Below, in pieces: positions 11,171-25,200 of a stretch of DNA of 64,000 nucleotides. Under the pieces are notes generated by a model. That model did not search any database and was not told the DNA's origin. It saw nothing but the letters and a program-made list of their open reading frames with translations. The position numbers were made by a program, and so were the translations under genes. Position 1 is the first letter of the stretch; every line of letters starts with the position of its first letter. Source of the DNA: Erodium maritimum (lineage: Eukaryota > Streptophyta > Magnoliopsida > Geraniales > Geraniaceae); the NCBI GenBank assembly GCA_963921825.1, contig OY997591.1:49683825-49747824 (forward strand). The letters run 5' to 3'.

Positions 11171-14100
11171 CTAAAAGAGAAAATAACATGGAAGTTGCTT
11201 AATCAAACATTTTTAGACTGCTAGACAGTCAATAAGAATAATAGCAGAGACTAAGGTCATTGTAACGAACAGTGCACTAGGCAGTAGTTCCTTTAACCAT
11301 AATGAGATAGCTGAAGGTAAACCTACCGACTAATGCCAGAGCCCAAACCAGTTGAATATGTTTGCAGAAGATTCTGCACTGATAGGTATAGTATCTCCTC
11401 GGGTGTATGGTCGATAATTGATATTCCAAGCTCAGCAAGTTCAACTATGAAATGAAACTCACAGTCTGAAGTGGACGTTGAATCTTGTTCGAAATCATTT
11501 TGAGACGCTGAGTAATTTCTACTCATAATTGCTGAAGGCTCCATTTCTGGCATCCAGTCACAGATCCTGACAACATTTATTTTCTCCTCCTTTATGACAG
11601 TTACACGCAGAGGTTTCGTAGGACTACCCTCAGCAGAATTGGGCTGGTGATCGAATATCTCATCAATATTATACTTGTCTGATTTTAGAGGGTCAGTCCC
11701 ATCTGGCAGGAGTTCCAATAACCGTATTCTACCAAGATCTTCCCAATAAAAAGAAGCTGCAGCATTAGGAAGAATTTGTTGCCATGAATCATGGATACCA
11801 TCCACTTGCCGGAAATGAATTGGCAAGAACATCGATCGGTTTTCAATCCTGTTCATGAGTTAAAGATGATAAATAACAGTTCGGAACAAAAAAGGATATG
11901 ATACAGTCGTGAGAAGAATGAACAAACAGTATAATGTGGATACCCTAACTTATATAGAATTTTGAAATCCTTGGGAGTTTAAACTACTAATACACATGAA
12001 AAGGAATAAAAGAAGGCAGTGCTTGAATAATTATTTATAGTTTCCTTAAACTATCTTCACTTTCTAATGTTATTATAAAGTTCGTACATTGAGTGAGGCA
12101 TAAATACAACTTGGTGAAAAGAAGCTTTGATAAAAATAGAGTGAAGAAGCAAAAGGGGTAGACAGCATTCCAAAAGAAGATTATTAATACGTAAGTGGTT
12201 GGAGTTGTGTCGGTTAGAAACGTTTTAAACCAATTTTTGAGGAATAACAGTATACATGAGAACTGGAGGGAAACTACTGTGATACCATTTGTAAAATCAT
12301 CAATGATGTTAAAGGTTGCAATAACTATAGGATGTATTGTGTTTCACACTGAGTGAATGTGGATCTAGTGACCACTTGATTATATGCTAATTGAGCCCAC
12401 ACCTAATAGCTTAACCTTTTGGGTTGGAGTTCAGTTTAGCATGGTATAAAGTATGTAACCTGTTTGTGTTTTTTTTCCAATTAGTTACCGGCCCACATGC
12501 AAGGCCCATTATGTTTGTCTGGTTCGTTCCTGATGGGGAGTGTGTTAGGACCCTGACTCTTTGAGCTCGTTATAGGCCCGGAGTATGTCGCTAGATTGAA
12601 GTTCCGGCTCCGTGACGGTGAGCCTTTGTTCTTCCCTCTCACAATTGTGACTGTAACAAGCTCGTTAGAGAGAGCTTACACCTCAATGAAACCAAACCTA
12701 AATATTTTTCTCAACATGCCTCTTTTATTCTTCTCCATTGGTTTATATAGCCAAGGAGGTTCTGTGGACTCAAAGACTCGTACAAATGAACCTAGTCATC
12801 TATCTACCAAACCAATGAACCTGATCATCACTTTACCCAACAAATGAACCTGGTCATTAATTTAATGAACCTGATCATTACTCTACCTAATAAATGAACC
12901 TATGTATCTAACCCGAAATCCAACTCTTATCTCATTTAACTAAATAGAGGGCTTTCACTAAAAGAGAAAATAAAAACCATTCTTCTCTTAACCTGCCACT
13001 GTTGATGGGCCGGAACCTCTTCCTTTGATATGGTTCAGCCCGGCCGGCACATAACAGAATGTGGTGTCGATGTTGTCCCACACCGAAAAAATGTGGATCA
13101 AGTGGCAGGTTGATATACTAGATCACTCACTGGATTTTTGCTGTAGGATTCTTGTACTCGACCCCAAGCTTTGTTTAAGAAATGGCTTGGTTGTTGGAAC
13201 CGCTGTTTATTTAGTGTAGTAATTAAATTTCCATGCATAATTTAATTTAATCAATGGTCTTTTAACATCTAAAATAATATAGAAGTGCAATAATACCTGT
13301 AAGGACTTGATGAAGAATCTGGACGGATAACAACTTCATAGCATGAGTGTTTTGTCCCACATCTTACAGCCACCCTTAATTGCATTTGATCAGTTCCAGA
13401 TTCCTTTTTCAAGGAGATGCGCTCCACTCCTTCAGTAGAAACACTAAACGGTGTACTCCATCTATATCCTTCCACCCGCAACTTTAAAAGAAGCAATACT
13501 TGCCCGGTAAGCCAATCAAACTTATACATTTACTAATATAACAAAAATTAGTCACAGACAAGGGAGAGAATTTTCAACTAATCAAAACGAAGGAGTTATT
13601 TCATACCCTTAAGAGCTCAATTTTGGTATAAGATTGCCATGCAAAGGGTTTTGGAGGATCGGTTGGATGTATCCATTCCATTACATGAGTATCACATTGC
13701 TGTAAGCAGATACTGCAACCAGCCCTGTTAAAGTACAAGGTGTGTGGCTGAAAATGTATAACCTGCACAATCACTAGAGTTAGCAACAAACAATTGAACT
13801 GAAAACAATCTTGCACCATCAAGTTTCCAATGTTCACCTTTACGATCCTCAATTTCTCTCTCATAGGTCATTTGATATAGCATGAACAAATATTGCTCAG
13901 TAATAACTTTAGTACAAAGGTCTGTACAACAATAACAACCAAGATATTTTCCAAACACTGTTGGGTAGGGAACACGAATCCACTTCTTTCGAGGTAAACT
14001 TAAGGTTACCTGCACCCTTCTTAGTTTGTCCTACTTGAATTCTTTACCTTTCCTTTGGGATCATTATCTTAAGCTTTTAACTTAACTGTCACATAACCCC

Positions 14101-16169
14101 TCCGTTTCAAAATAAGAGTCTCACTTCTCTAATACGGATGTTCCATCCAAAATAAGTGTCCATTTTCTCCTCCACGAAGTTAGTTATAAATTAACAAAAA
14201 ATAATATCCAATTGACTTCTTTCAACAAGCACCCCAGAGAGCAACAATCACTGAGTGGGGAAGAACATGAAGGTCATGAGATGTATGATGAAAAGTAACA
14301 AACTCTACTACTAACCCATAATACTTACTAAAAAATCAAATAGGACACTTACTATGGACGTGACGGAGTTTGGCATTTTTCTATTGCAGAGTAGACCAAA
14401 AACTCAGATGCATCATAAACTACAGACTAACTAAATGTGCTTGGATAATAGAATTGAACCTTTGTTCTATCAGAAGTGATATTCAGTAATGCTGAAAGCT
14501 TGTGATAAGAGCCATCTGAACTGAATGCCTTGACATCGACCCGTTGCTGGAAGAAAATATAATGTGCAATGAGTAAAAATTTAGACATTTGATGCTCAGT
14601 CTGTTGAGTTCACCTAATAATGAGATATGAAAAGAAAAAAAAAGTGGTCCTATATGTAAATCACCTTGTTTTCAAGCTCAAGAAGAGAAACCCCAGGACC
14701 ATAAGTATCAGAAGAATGAATTGCAACGGCAATACCGACTCGAGGAGAAAGATAAGCATCTTTTTGACTAGAATCTTTTTTACTGGGAAACATTGATATC
14801 CCACTGCGACCAACATAATCTTGTGGAGAAAGCATGCTAGGTATTGGACTAGTGTCATCAATAAGTTCAAATACTTGAATGTTTCTCCTTGTAAAAGAGG
14901 ATTTCCTTTCCCACGAAAAAGTAGGATTTCTGAAGGAAAATGCTGCAGACGAAACAGCTCTTTTTAGCGGAGATGCCATCTTAAGAGAGGGAGAAGAAGG
15001 CGGGGAATCAGCATTTTTATTTTCTGCAGGTTCAATCTCTACCAGCCTATAAGCCAAAGTTAAAGAAGAATCATTGACAATCCAATATGGCACAAAAAAT
15101 CTTATTGTTTTGGGTGCAGCACTGCTTCCTCCAAAGTCACGTTCCACGCTAATTCGCAATCTCCTGCAGTTAGAACAATTGTATTTAAGTATCATGCGCA
15201 CACAAAAGTTTATCAAAACAAAAATCGAGTTTCTGTTAATCTTAGAGATGGAGAACAATGTCCCATTCATGAGAGCACGTGTCCACATGTTTTGTTTCAA
15301 GACTTTCCGTCCCTTACCAATTCATGAAAGCCCTTTTCAGCAATTCCCCCCTTTTTTTATACTAACCAAAATGTGCCCCACCGTGGTCTTTAAAACAACT
15401 AAACTTGTCCTATTGTCTGAGGCAAGCCTCAATAATGTGGGGCATAGCCTCAGAGGCATTTTTCCACTGTCTCGCCTCGAGGGATTTTGAAAACCATGAT
15501 TCCAACACCATTTAATTATATGGAATTGCTTAACAATAAAAGCACATATTCCAAATGTTCCCCTGCTACATTTTATAATTATAGGTTATCGCATTTCTTT
15601 TTGTTAAAACTCAATCCAACCCAAAAACTCGAACTTATGGGTGGAGGCATCATTATGCTTAGCTTATCAAGTGTTCAATTCGTCCACACACTTTTAATGT
15701 GGGACTTATACTTCAACACTCCCCCTCACGTGTAGGACTGGACATCTACACCTGGGCCATAACAGGACTGGGCATCTACACGTGGACCGGAGGCCACAAC
15801 GTGGAGGTGACAAACGGGCCGTGGGTGAAACCAGCTCTGATACTATGTTAAAGCCCAATCCAACCCAAAAGCTCGAATTTATGGGTGGAGGCATCATTAT
15901 GCTTATCAAGTGTTCAATTCGTCCATACACTTTCAATGTGAGACTTACACTTCAACACTTTTTTTAAAGAGATGTCAATCCCTATGAATATGAGATTTTC
16001 AAAGTATCACTAACAAGATTCATAAACATACTGACAATTGTAACATTGAAAATAAGTAAATCTTTAACGAAAGGTTTCATTTAAGGAACCAAATACATCA
16101 GTAATAAGGATTTCTTAGCATGCATGAAATGTTTGTTTACACGACATGGACGCTTTTTGAAGTGTGTGT

Positions 16170-16200
<31 letters not shown>

Positions 16201-19200
16201 GGGGGGAGAGAGAGACCTTGTACTTTCCTGGTGTACCATCCAAAATGATGAGACGCGGTCAACTGTGGAAAGATCTAAAACTACAACAGGGTCCTGCAGA
16301 AGAAAGCAACATAAATGAGAGAAAATGGTTTAAGATGTAAAAGAGCATGTAGTCCTTCAGTGTTAATTCTCAAAACAATGAAGAGGAAATCATCCTTAAG
16401 TTTCAATAAATGAATGAGGAAAGAGATTGTTTTGTCTTTTCTGTATTTTCTTCCTCTCTCTTGTGCTTGCCTGTTTTAGCCAGGAATTTGGTGATCCCAG
16501 CTTGGGATCTTTTTCTCTCCTTTCAGATGAATTGTTTTTCGGTTAATTGTTAAAAGTTACCCTTATGTATTGGTCATGTGCGGGAAACTACCTGCATTCT
16601 CTCCTTTCAAAAAAGAGAAATGCATGTATAATATTTCAACAATTACCTTCTCCAAAACCCAACCTCCTTGAAGAAAGAGTGTAAGATATATTGGCTTCTG
16701 AAGATCAGCTGAATATATATGCACACACTCGCGTGATGAGATCATGCCATTCTGTCGCCCAATGCTATTACCATCTTTTGTTTTCTCCCAGATTGTGAAT
16801 TCTGCACGACATGGAAGTCGATTTTCCAACTTCAAAGGAGAGTTGATAGATATTTTCCAATCATATACAGGTGTATTTAGTTCTGATTGAAGAACAGATG
16901 CATCTGTGCCCACACTAAGCCAAAATTGTTTGCTCTTATTACCAAGACAGGACATAAGTATATCCTTCTTCTCTAGCTGATTCAATTTAAAAGTAAAATC
17001 AGGTGTTTTATTTCCCTGTTTGAAGGAAGTTTGTCTTGTAAGCGAGAGCTGATCTATGAATTGTTGGTCCTTCCCAAAAGTGTAGTAACCAACAGCGACT
17101 CCACAACCCCAATCATACGCAGGATTAGGATAACTGACACTTGGACGAACTTGTAAACACTGATCAGAACCCCTGAATGCACTTCTCCATGGTAAAACAG
17201 CAGAACATCCGGGACTTATGGCAATGGAATCACCCTTAAACCAATCTACGCCTTGCTCAGATGATTTTTGCCTTGTACGAGTCCAACGCCTTCGCCGCAC
17301 AACATCAATTTCTGATTTTGTGCATGATTTTGAAGAAGCCGGGGGCCAGTTCAAACTTTGAAAGTCAGATCCATAAGCCCAGCCCTCTTCATCATAAACT
17401 TGAGATTTATCGATAGTCCATGTTGATGTCCATTGCCATCCAAAGGGCAGAGAAGGTTCACAAAAATCCTTCAAGAAGAAAGACGAAGATAAAGAAACAA
17501 TGTGAATATAGCCAAAAGAAACATTATATGAAGCATGTGACACAAATAACCCATCCCAAGCCCCACAATGGATGAAAACTTGCATTGGGCTGATCTTCTA
17601 GGAAGCATGTCAGGTAATTCTATACTACTTAAGGAAATAAATGAAGTCATCATGATAGGGAACCTAACTAACAGAAACACTGACCTTAGACGATTGTGAA
17701 AAGTCTTTGGTGCTCCAGGACCCTGGATCATTACTAATCCAACCAGAAGGTGTATAGCGCTGGTTTTCAAAGATTTCTTCCACTACTATGTTATAAGTAT
17801 TTGCTCCTAAAGAGGAATCACGAGCATTAAGCAAAGACAAGTGACATATTGAAGCATCCATTGTAACATCACAATCATTTACAACTGTCACAAGACCCCG
17901 AATCAGTGCATGCTTCTTGCCATTTTCCATTACAACTTCCATTGCAATAGCACTACCCTGTAATGTTTTCGGGATAACTGACAATGGAAGTAATGACCGA
18001 ATACTCTCCCATGTGCCCTCAGGGCCAACCCCAATCCAAAAACCTACATCCCTGTCGAAGGCATTCTGGTTTCCTAAATCTCTTTGAGTATTGGCAGCTG
18101 ATTTCCGATCAAAACAACATGTAGATATCATTATATGTCCATAATCATTCAAATACTCAACTTCATTACTCTGCCCCTGTACAAAAGAGGGACACAGATG
18201 AAAGGAATTACTAAAAGGACTGATATCTGAACATATTTTATAATTACAAGATATATGTGGATAAATGAAGAGGAGAAATAACTAACCTCTCTACTTAATG
18301 GATATGCTACAAAATTCTGATAGTCATATGCTTGTTGCATCATTTCCACTGACGACATTTTCTTCAACATATTTGCTCCACGTCCAATAGAATACGAGAA
18401 TGTGCCAACAACATCACCTATATGGGTAAATTAGCAATTTTAAAAACGAATCAACCCAAATGATGTACCCAGTTTTCTGAGAGAAGATTATTTGTTTTGA
18501 GTGGACATAACCTAAAGATGTTGAGTGTTACTCCAACCTAAAAGTTTAAACGGTTCAGGGGAGGGTCTGATTATTATACCAAGCAGCCTCAAACTCACAC
18601 TATTGTTGACATGTTGCATATTGAAAGAAGGGATAATTGTCAAAACATGCACTAATGTTTCGTCCACAAACGAAATAGTGCACAATGTTTTGTCCACGTC
18701 GTCTGGCTACCCTTATGAATCGTCCACGCACTTCTGTTAGAAAAATTAATGGAATATTCCATTTCTGTTATACATGTGCAGTTAAAGTATAACTGAAATG
18801 ACCGTTTTACCCTTATCATGAATCTTTTGACTTTTCCTTTTGACTTTTGCATGAGACATTACCATTTTACCCTTTCTAATAAAAAAAAAATTAAAAAAAA
18901 AATAAATAGACAAATAAAATAATTTTTTTTTATAAAATCAGTTTTTTTATAAATTCAGTTTTTATTTATAAAAATTATTTTTACTTTCAAAAATTCAGAT
19001 TTTAATTTAAAAAATACATAAAAATCAGTTTTTTATTTAATTATTATTTAATTATATTTGGATAGAAAAAAGAAAAATAAAAAAACATATAATAAAAATA
19101 TTAATTAAATTTAAAAAAAACTGATTTTTTGTATTTTTTAAAAAACTCTGATTTTTATTTTTTTTTAAATTAAAATATGAATTTTTGAATTTCAAACCAG

Positions 19201-22200
19201 AAGGGAAAAATTGAGGGTATATCAGTCTTTTAACTCATTCTTATTTTTGAATTTCAAACCAAAAGGGCAAAATTGTCAATTCAGGTTCTGCTGTTACACT
19301 TTTCTAACAGAAGTGCGTGGACGATTCATAAGGGTAGCCAAACGACGTGGACAAAACATTGTGCACTATTTCGTTTGTGGACGAAACATTAGTGCATGTT
19401 TTGACAATTATCCCTTGAAAGAATGTGTATTTAATGAACATTTTCTATTCTACTTGGACCCTCCCCTTAATAACATTCCCCCTCTCAAACACACCTACTC
19501 CGCATGTGAATCAAACATTACACATGAGCAGTTATGGCAGGGACGTGTTTAGCTGATAGGTTGGGACAGGAACGGGGCTGGGCGGGTTGGGGAGAGAGGC
19601 ACATTAGGGCATTTTCCCTTGGTGAATAAAAGCATTTGGTACCTTAATGCACTGAAAGCGACTCAATCTAAGAGAAGTCAGGCAGAAATACATACCTTTT
19701 CCAGCTTTTGCAGCAAGATTTGTCACCTCCACTTCAAACTTGGACATCCCCTGTAACAAATATACAATTATGATTTCCTTGGAGTGGAAGTAGAGGTCAG
19801 TATTGAATAATCTAACCAAATAAAGAATAAAATCTAGAGAAAGTAACATATAGATGCACCTAACTATACACCTTTAAACTTTAACTACACTTCACTTCAA
19901 TTTTGTTTCTTTCCAATACCTGAACTACTTTTTTGTTACACTTGTCTAAGAGTTACATTGTGCCTTTTTTGTTACACTTTTGTCTAAGAGTTACATTGTG
20001 CCTTTAAGTTTTTGAAAAGAACTAGTTACCTAAAAAACAGTAGGCATAAGAATTTGTTATTATCCTTACTTGATTCCTCTATGCACATTGTACACCCATA
20101 TATACTCACGAAGTCTCCCAATTACCTAATTAATGATGGACTCTAATATACTAATTACTTTATGTAATAAATGTAGGCAGATAAGGAGTTCCCCCATTAA
20201 TGAACTCATCATTAATGGGGTAGTTGAGAAGCTAAACCCTTGTGTATATATAGTTAATCCCTATGTACATTTCTAATCAAGTTGAATGAGAACAATTTCT
20301 CATTTCTACGTGGTATAAGAGCTATGGTTATCAGCTCGGGGAGTTTAAAGGTTGGCTAGAGCAAGGCTTTATTTGTGCCCCGGTGTGCACAAGGTTATAC
20401 TGTCCAAGTGTGCAGTTTGGTGTTTTTCCGACGTGATTTGTTTCTCATTTCCCGTTCCATAAGATAAAGGAGGTTTCAGGCAGCATACATCCCCGTCCGA
20501 CCACCACCAAAGTCTCACTCGCCGGGACAAGTCTCTGGAGTTTTTTGAACTTGTTATTCCTGATTTACAAGGTACTATGCATTTTTCTTCTTATCTCCGG
20601 CAAGTGAAGCTTCTGCAGCGAGTTTCTGACGTTTCTGGAGTTTCTAGAAATTTGCACCGCCACCACAGTCGCGCGTGTGATACACGCGCCGCCACCTGTC
20701 GTCACCCGCCGCCGCGCGTGAACCCCACGCGCCGCCATCTGAAGAGTTCCATTATGATGGAAAACAACCCTAGGCACTGGAATCGAGAACCACGATCAGC
20801 TGGTATTCGAACAATCACTCTATCTGCTTTTGAGTATGATCAATTTCGTCAGTGCCACGACCACTCGTCTCACTCTGACACCTCTCTCGCCAAGTCAGGT
20901 AATCTGCCTACGTGTCTTATTTTATCACAATCTTCTTCCCAATGGGTTCTTGATTCTGGTGCCACAAATCACATGACAGGTAATCCTAAATTACTTGACA
21001 CTTATGAGGCTCATACTTCGTATTCTTCAGTAAAATTAGTTGATCGATCTGAGTGTCCGGTTCTCGGCTCTGGGACAGCCCACCTCACACCGTTCATTTC
21101 CTTACCGTTTGTCTTAATTTGCCTGGATTTTCTTTTAATCAGATGTCCATCAATAAAATTAGGGATAATTGTCAAAACATGCACTTATGTTTCGTCCACA
21201 AACGAAATAGTGCACAATGTTTTGTCCACGTCGCCTGGCTACCCTTATGAATCGTCCATGCACTTCTGTTAGAAAAATGTAACAGCAGAACTTGAATTGA
21301 CAACTTTGCCCTTTTGGTTTGAAATTCAAAAATAAGAATTTCGTCCAAAAAAATGAGTGGCTGAGGATTGTTAGGGCAATTTCGTCCAAAAAAAATTCAG
21401 ACACAAGCACATGATAGCAGGTGAGGCTACAAATTCGAATATTCGGTTAATTTTACTGACAGAAGTGTGTGGACGATTCATAAGGGTAGCCAGACGACGT
21501 GGACGAAACATTGTGCACTATTTCGTCTGTGGACGAAACATAAATGCATGTTTTGACAATTATCCCATAAAATTACAAACGCAGTTTTTTGTGCTGAAAT
21601 ACAAACGCAGTTTGGTGCTAATGTTCGTATCTTGAGAAGTGACAATGCAAAATAATACTTTTCTGAGCCATTCACTACTTACATGGCTCAGAATGGTATC
21701 CTTCATGACACTATTTCAAAATGGTGTTGCTGAAAGAAAAAATAGTCATCTTCTTGAAACTGTGAGAAACCTTTTATTTCAAACTCATGTACCAAAATAT
21801 TTTTGGGCTGACGCTCTCCCTGCATGTTTTCTCATTAATGGTATGCCTTCGTCTGGCCTTCAAGGTGACATCTCGTATCAGGTCTTATTTCTCACTAAAT
21901 CTCTTTTTCTTATTACTCCTCGTATCTTTGGGAGTACATGTTTTGTTCCTGATATTCTCCCTAGCGTACAAAACTGGATTCAAATCGATCAAGTGTGCTT
22001 TCTTGGGGTACTCTCGGTTACAGAAAGGATATCATTGTTATTGTCCAGACCTCCACTGGTATCTTAGCTCCATTGATGTCACTTTTATGGAGCATCATCC
22101 TTTCTTTTATTCGGTAATTCCTCACACTCCAAGACGGGGAGAACGATGACTTGTTAGTCTACCACATCTCTCATCGAGAACTGATTGTACCTGTACCTAC

Positions 22201-25200
22201 CACCACGCCGACAACATCTATGCACACTATTCCGGATCCACTACTACTGCCAATCCGATACATTTATTCCCGTCGACAAGCCCCTCCCGCTACATGTCCG
22301 GAGTCAAGTTCCTCTTCGCCACCAGATCCTAGTGATCTCCCTATCGCTCTTCGCAAAGGTAGATGGCAATGTACATATCCTATCTCTTCCTTTGTGAAAT
22401 ATATTCAGTTATCTCTTTCATCACGTTCCTTCATAACCGCTCTTGACTCAGAGAATACTCATGGGAAAGTTCACCGGAGGTGTATAGGATAAAAAATAAC
22501 AAACTTGAGTAAAGGGTAACAAAATAAAAGTTTGGGCATTGGGGAAAAAGAGAATAAAGTTAAGTGTAGTTAAGTATACAATGTATCATTTTCCCCAACA
22601 TTTAACGAACTTGTAGAAACTAGTTAAAGCTTACCTTTTGAGGAACTTCAAATATGAAAAGTTCATTCCATCTCACAGTTCCTTCGTCCTGATCATTACT
22701 TCTGGAAATCAAAGGTGCAAGAGATCTAGTCCTTGCACTCTGAGGGAAAAGCTTTTGCTGATTTGTTGCCTGGCTATCTACTACAAGGCGGAGAGCACAA
22801 AAGTACTTATAGCCATTACCATCATCAATCATTGGTAAACCCTGCAAAATGATAAAAGGATAATCATTCTTTACTGCGGAACTTGTAGAATTATCTCACA
22901 GAGATGTACTAAATAACTCATAAAACAGATGTAAACCTTGGCTTCAAGTATCAGGACAGCAACATAATGGCATGCTTCCTTAGATTCATCTGCAACATTT
23001 AGTCTATCGGAAAATCTTGGAGGTTGAATCGAAAGGGACGCACAGTCACCATAGTGAATCAGGTCCACTTTATCTGAATTGTACTGGACCCTTTTCAGAT
23101 AAATATCACAGCCAAGTTTATTTTCCACTGTCACTGTTGGAAAATCATCTTCCTCCAAAGCAGAAAGAGGCAGATTCTCCTCCTGTCGGCTATGACTATC
23201 AGCTTCCTGCATAGATAGACAGTACAATTGTTAAGCTGGCACGTATCTGCATTGTACGTGGTGCTTACTCAAGTGGCAGTAAAAAGTAAAACATTCAAAT
23301 CCCAGTTTACCTCATTTACCCGGGTGGCTTTTTCATCAAGTTCTACATGTCTCCTCCATGAAGTAATTGTCTGAACAAAAGTTTCTAGACTTGCAGCACT
23401 GACATTTATGTTTAGGATACTAGTAGCTGCTAAACGCATTCTCTTCCCAATCCTTGCTGGTGGAAGTACGTTGGTATCAAATGTTTCAAACCTACATCCA
23501 AGGAATAATAGGAAATCAAATTTATGGAAGCATGGTGGATTACTTGAAAAAATATATAGGAATAATTGTCAAAACATGCACTAAAGTTTCGTCCATGTTG
23601 TGTGGCTACCCTAAAGTTTCGTCCACAAAATGAAATAGTGCACAACGTTTCGTCCACGCTGTGTGGCTACCCTAAAGTTTCGTCCACAAATGAAATAGTG
23701 CACAACGTTTCGTCCACGTTGTGTGGCTACCCTAAAGTAAGGGGTAATTGTCAAAACATGCACTTATGTTTCGTCCACAAACGAAATAGTGCACAATGTT
23801 TCGTCCACGTCGTCTGGCTACCCTTATGAATCGCCCACGCACTTCTGTCAGTAAAATTAACAAAATATTCGAATCTGTAGACTCACGTGCTATCATGTGC
23901 TTGTGTTTGAAAATTTTTTTGGACGAAATTGCCCTAACAATCCTCAACCACTCATTTTTTTGGACGAAATTCTTATTTTTGAATTTCAAACCAAAAGGGC
24001 AAAATTGCCAATTCAGGTTCTGTTGTTACACTTTTCTAACAGAAGTGCGTGGACGATTCATAAGGGTAGCCAGACGACGTGGACAAAACATTGTGCACTA
24101 TTTCGTTTGTGGACGAAACATAAGTGCATGTTTTGACAATTGTCCCCTAAAGTAATTTGCTGATTTAGGTTCCATAAGTAATTTTAAGTAATTTTACTAA
24201 CAAATGTTTGTGGACGAAACTTTAGGGTAGCCATACAACGTGGACGTGTGGACGAAACATTATGCACTATTTCATTTGTGTACGAAACTTTAGTGCATGT
24301 TTTGAGAATTATCCCAAATATATATTAGCAACAGAAATAAACAATGGATTACTTGAAAATTCCATCGAATGGCTCAATTAGTGGTTCCCAAGCTTCTAAT
24401 TGTGTATTGAAGATTGATGTAGCAATCGAGGAAATCAGTACAGCGTTCATAGCCTCTGCCCGACCATGTGTTGCAAGCCTGATGTTGGTTATTGTTGTAT
24501 CAACTACTGGTGTCATCTGAATTTATCCATGTTTATTAGTTACTATATTGCAAGAAGATGACCTAATTTTATGAAAGCCTAGGTTTCAAGTAATTGCGTC
24601 AAAAACAAAGAAATTAATATACCTTTCCACATAGGCTGTCAAGAAGAGTCACGGAGAAGAATCTTAGTTTCATCTCAGCAGTTATATTTTCCTGAGCCTT
24701 TGTCCTTACAGAATCACCTATGGTGAAAGCCATTCGGCTAGGCGGCTTTTTCAGATCTGAGCGTGCAAGAAAAGTGCAAGCCTACACAAACATTGGACAG
24801 CTATGAACATTTTGTTTCTGTTAGAGTTTGGGTTTATTTTCAATAACAAGTATTTCCTATTCCTAGTTTAGTTTGGTTTCCGATGTTGTTGAGAATGTAT
24901 TTCCTATTGAATATAGAGTTAATCTCTATATAAAGGGGTGCTCTCATTGTATTGATAAACAAGAATAATAAGAATCATCGATAATATTTTAGAATTCTAC
25001 AGTCTCCATTTCAAAATTCAAGTTCAACGGTACAGAAAGCCGTTAGCTTGAGATGGTAATTCAATTTGAAAGTAATCCGAATAAATTCTTAGAAAAGAAC
25101 TGTCAGAAATGTTATATTGAAGTCCATCAATGGCAGATTTTTTGTAAAATTTCAGGTGGAAAACACAATTTTACCTGATTTTCAACCCTCCAAATGCTCC

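Larger units (their letters stand above)
19850..22600. repeat. Possible outer inverted-repeat element around the truncated Copia
   Basis: The sequence TTTAACTACACTTCACTTCAA near 19875 is approximately complementary to GTTAAGTGTAGTTAAG near 22560, and further similarity runs on both sides. This suggests an older terminal-inverted-repeat element into which the Copia sequence inserted. No duplication was found, so confidence is low. Confidence 0.35.
23559..24315. mobile_element. Outer Mutator-like MITE, split by a second MITE
   Basis: Ends GGAATAATTGTCAAAAC and GTTTTGAGAATTATCCC are flanked by a perfect 9-bp duplication AAATATATA (23550-23558 and 24316-24324). Arms carry CGTCCAC-type repeats. 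The inner element 23741-24146 inserted into it. The pair sits between VPS13 exons at 24353 and 23491. Confidence 0.88.

Noticed and set aside
11323-11856. Apparent single-exon gene of 177 codons
   Set aside because: It is one exon of the VPS13 gene extended into intron at both ends; splice sites and phase connect it to its neighbours.
19211-19552. Repeated short proteins with 'VRGRFIRVARRRGQNIVHYFVCGRNISACFDN' type sequence (also near 21411, 23732, 23796, 59713, 59939)
   Set aside because: The same peptide recurs because it is a translation of the MITE arms, on either strand. It is repeat sequence, not a gene family.
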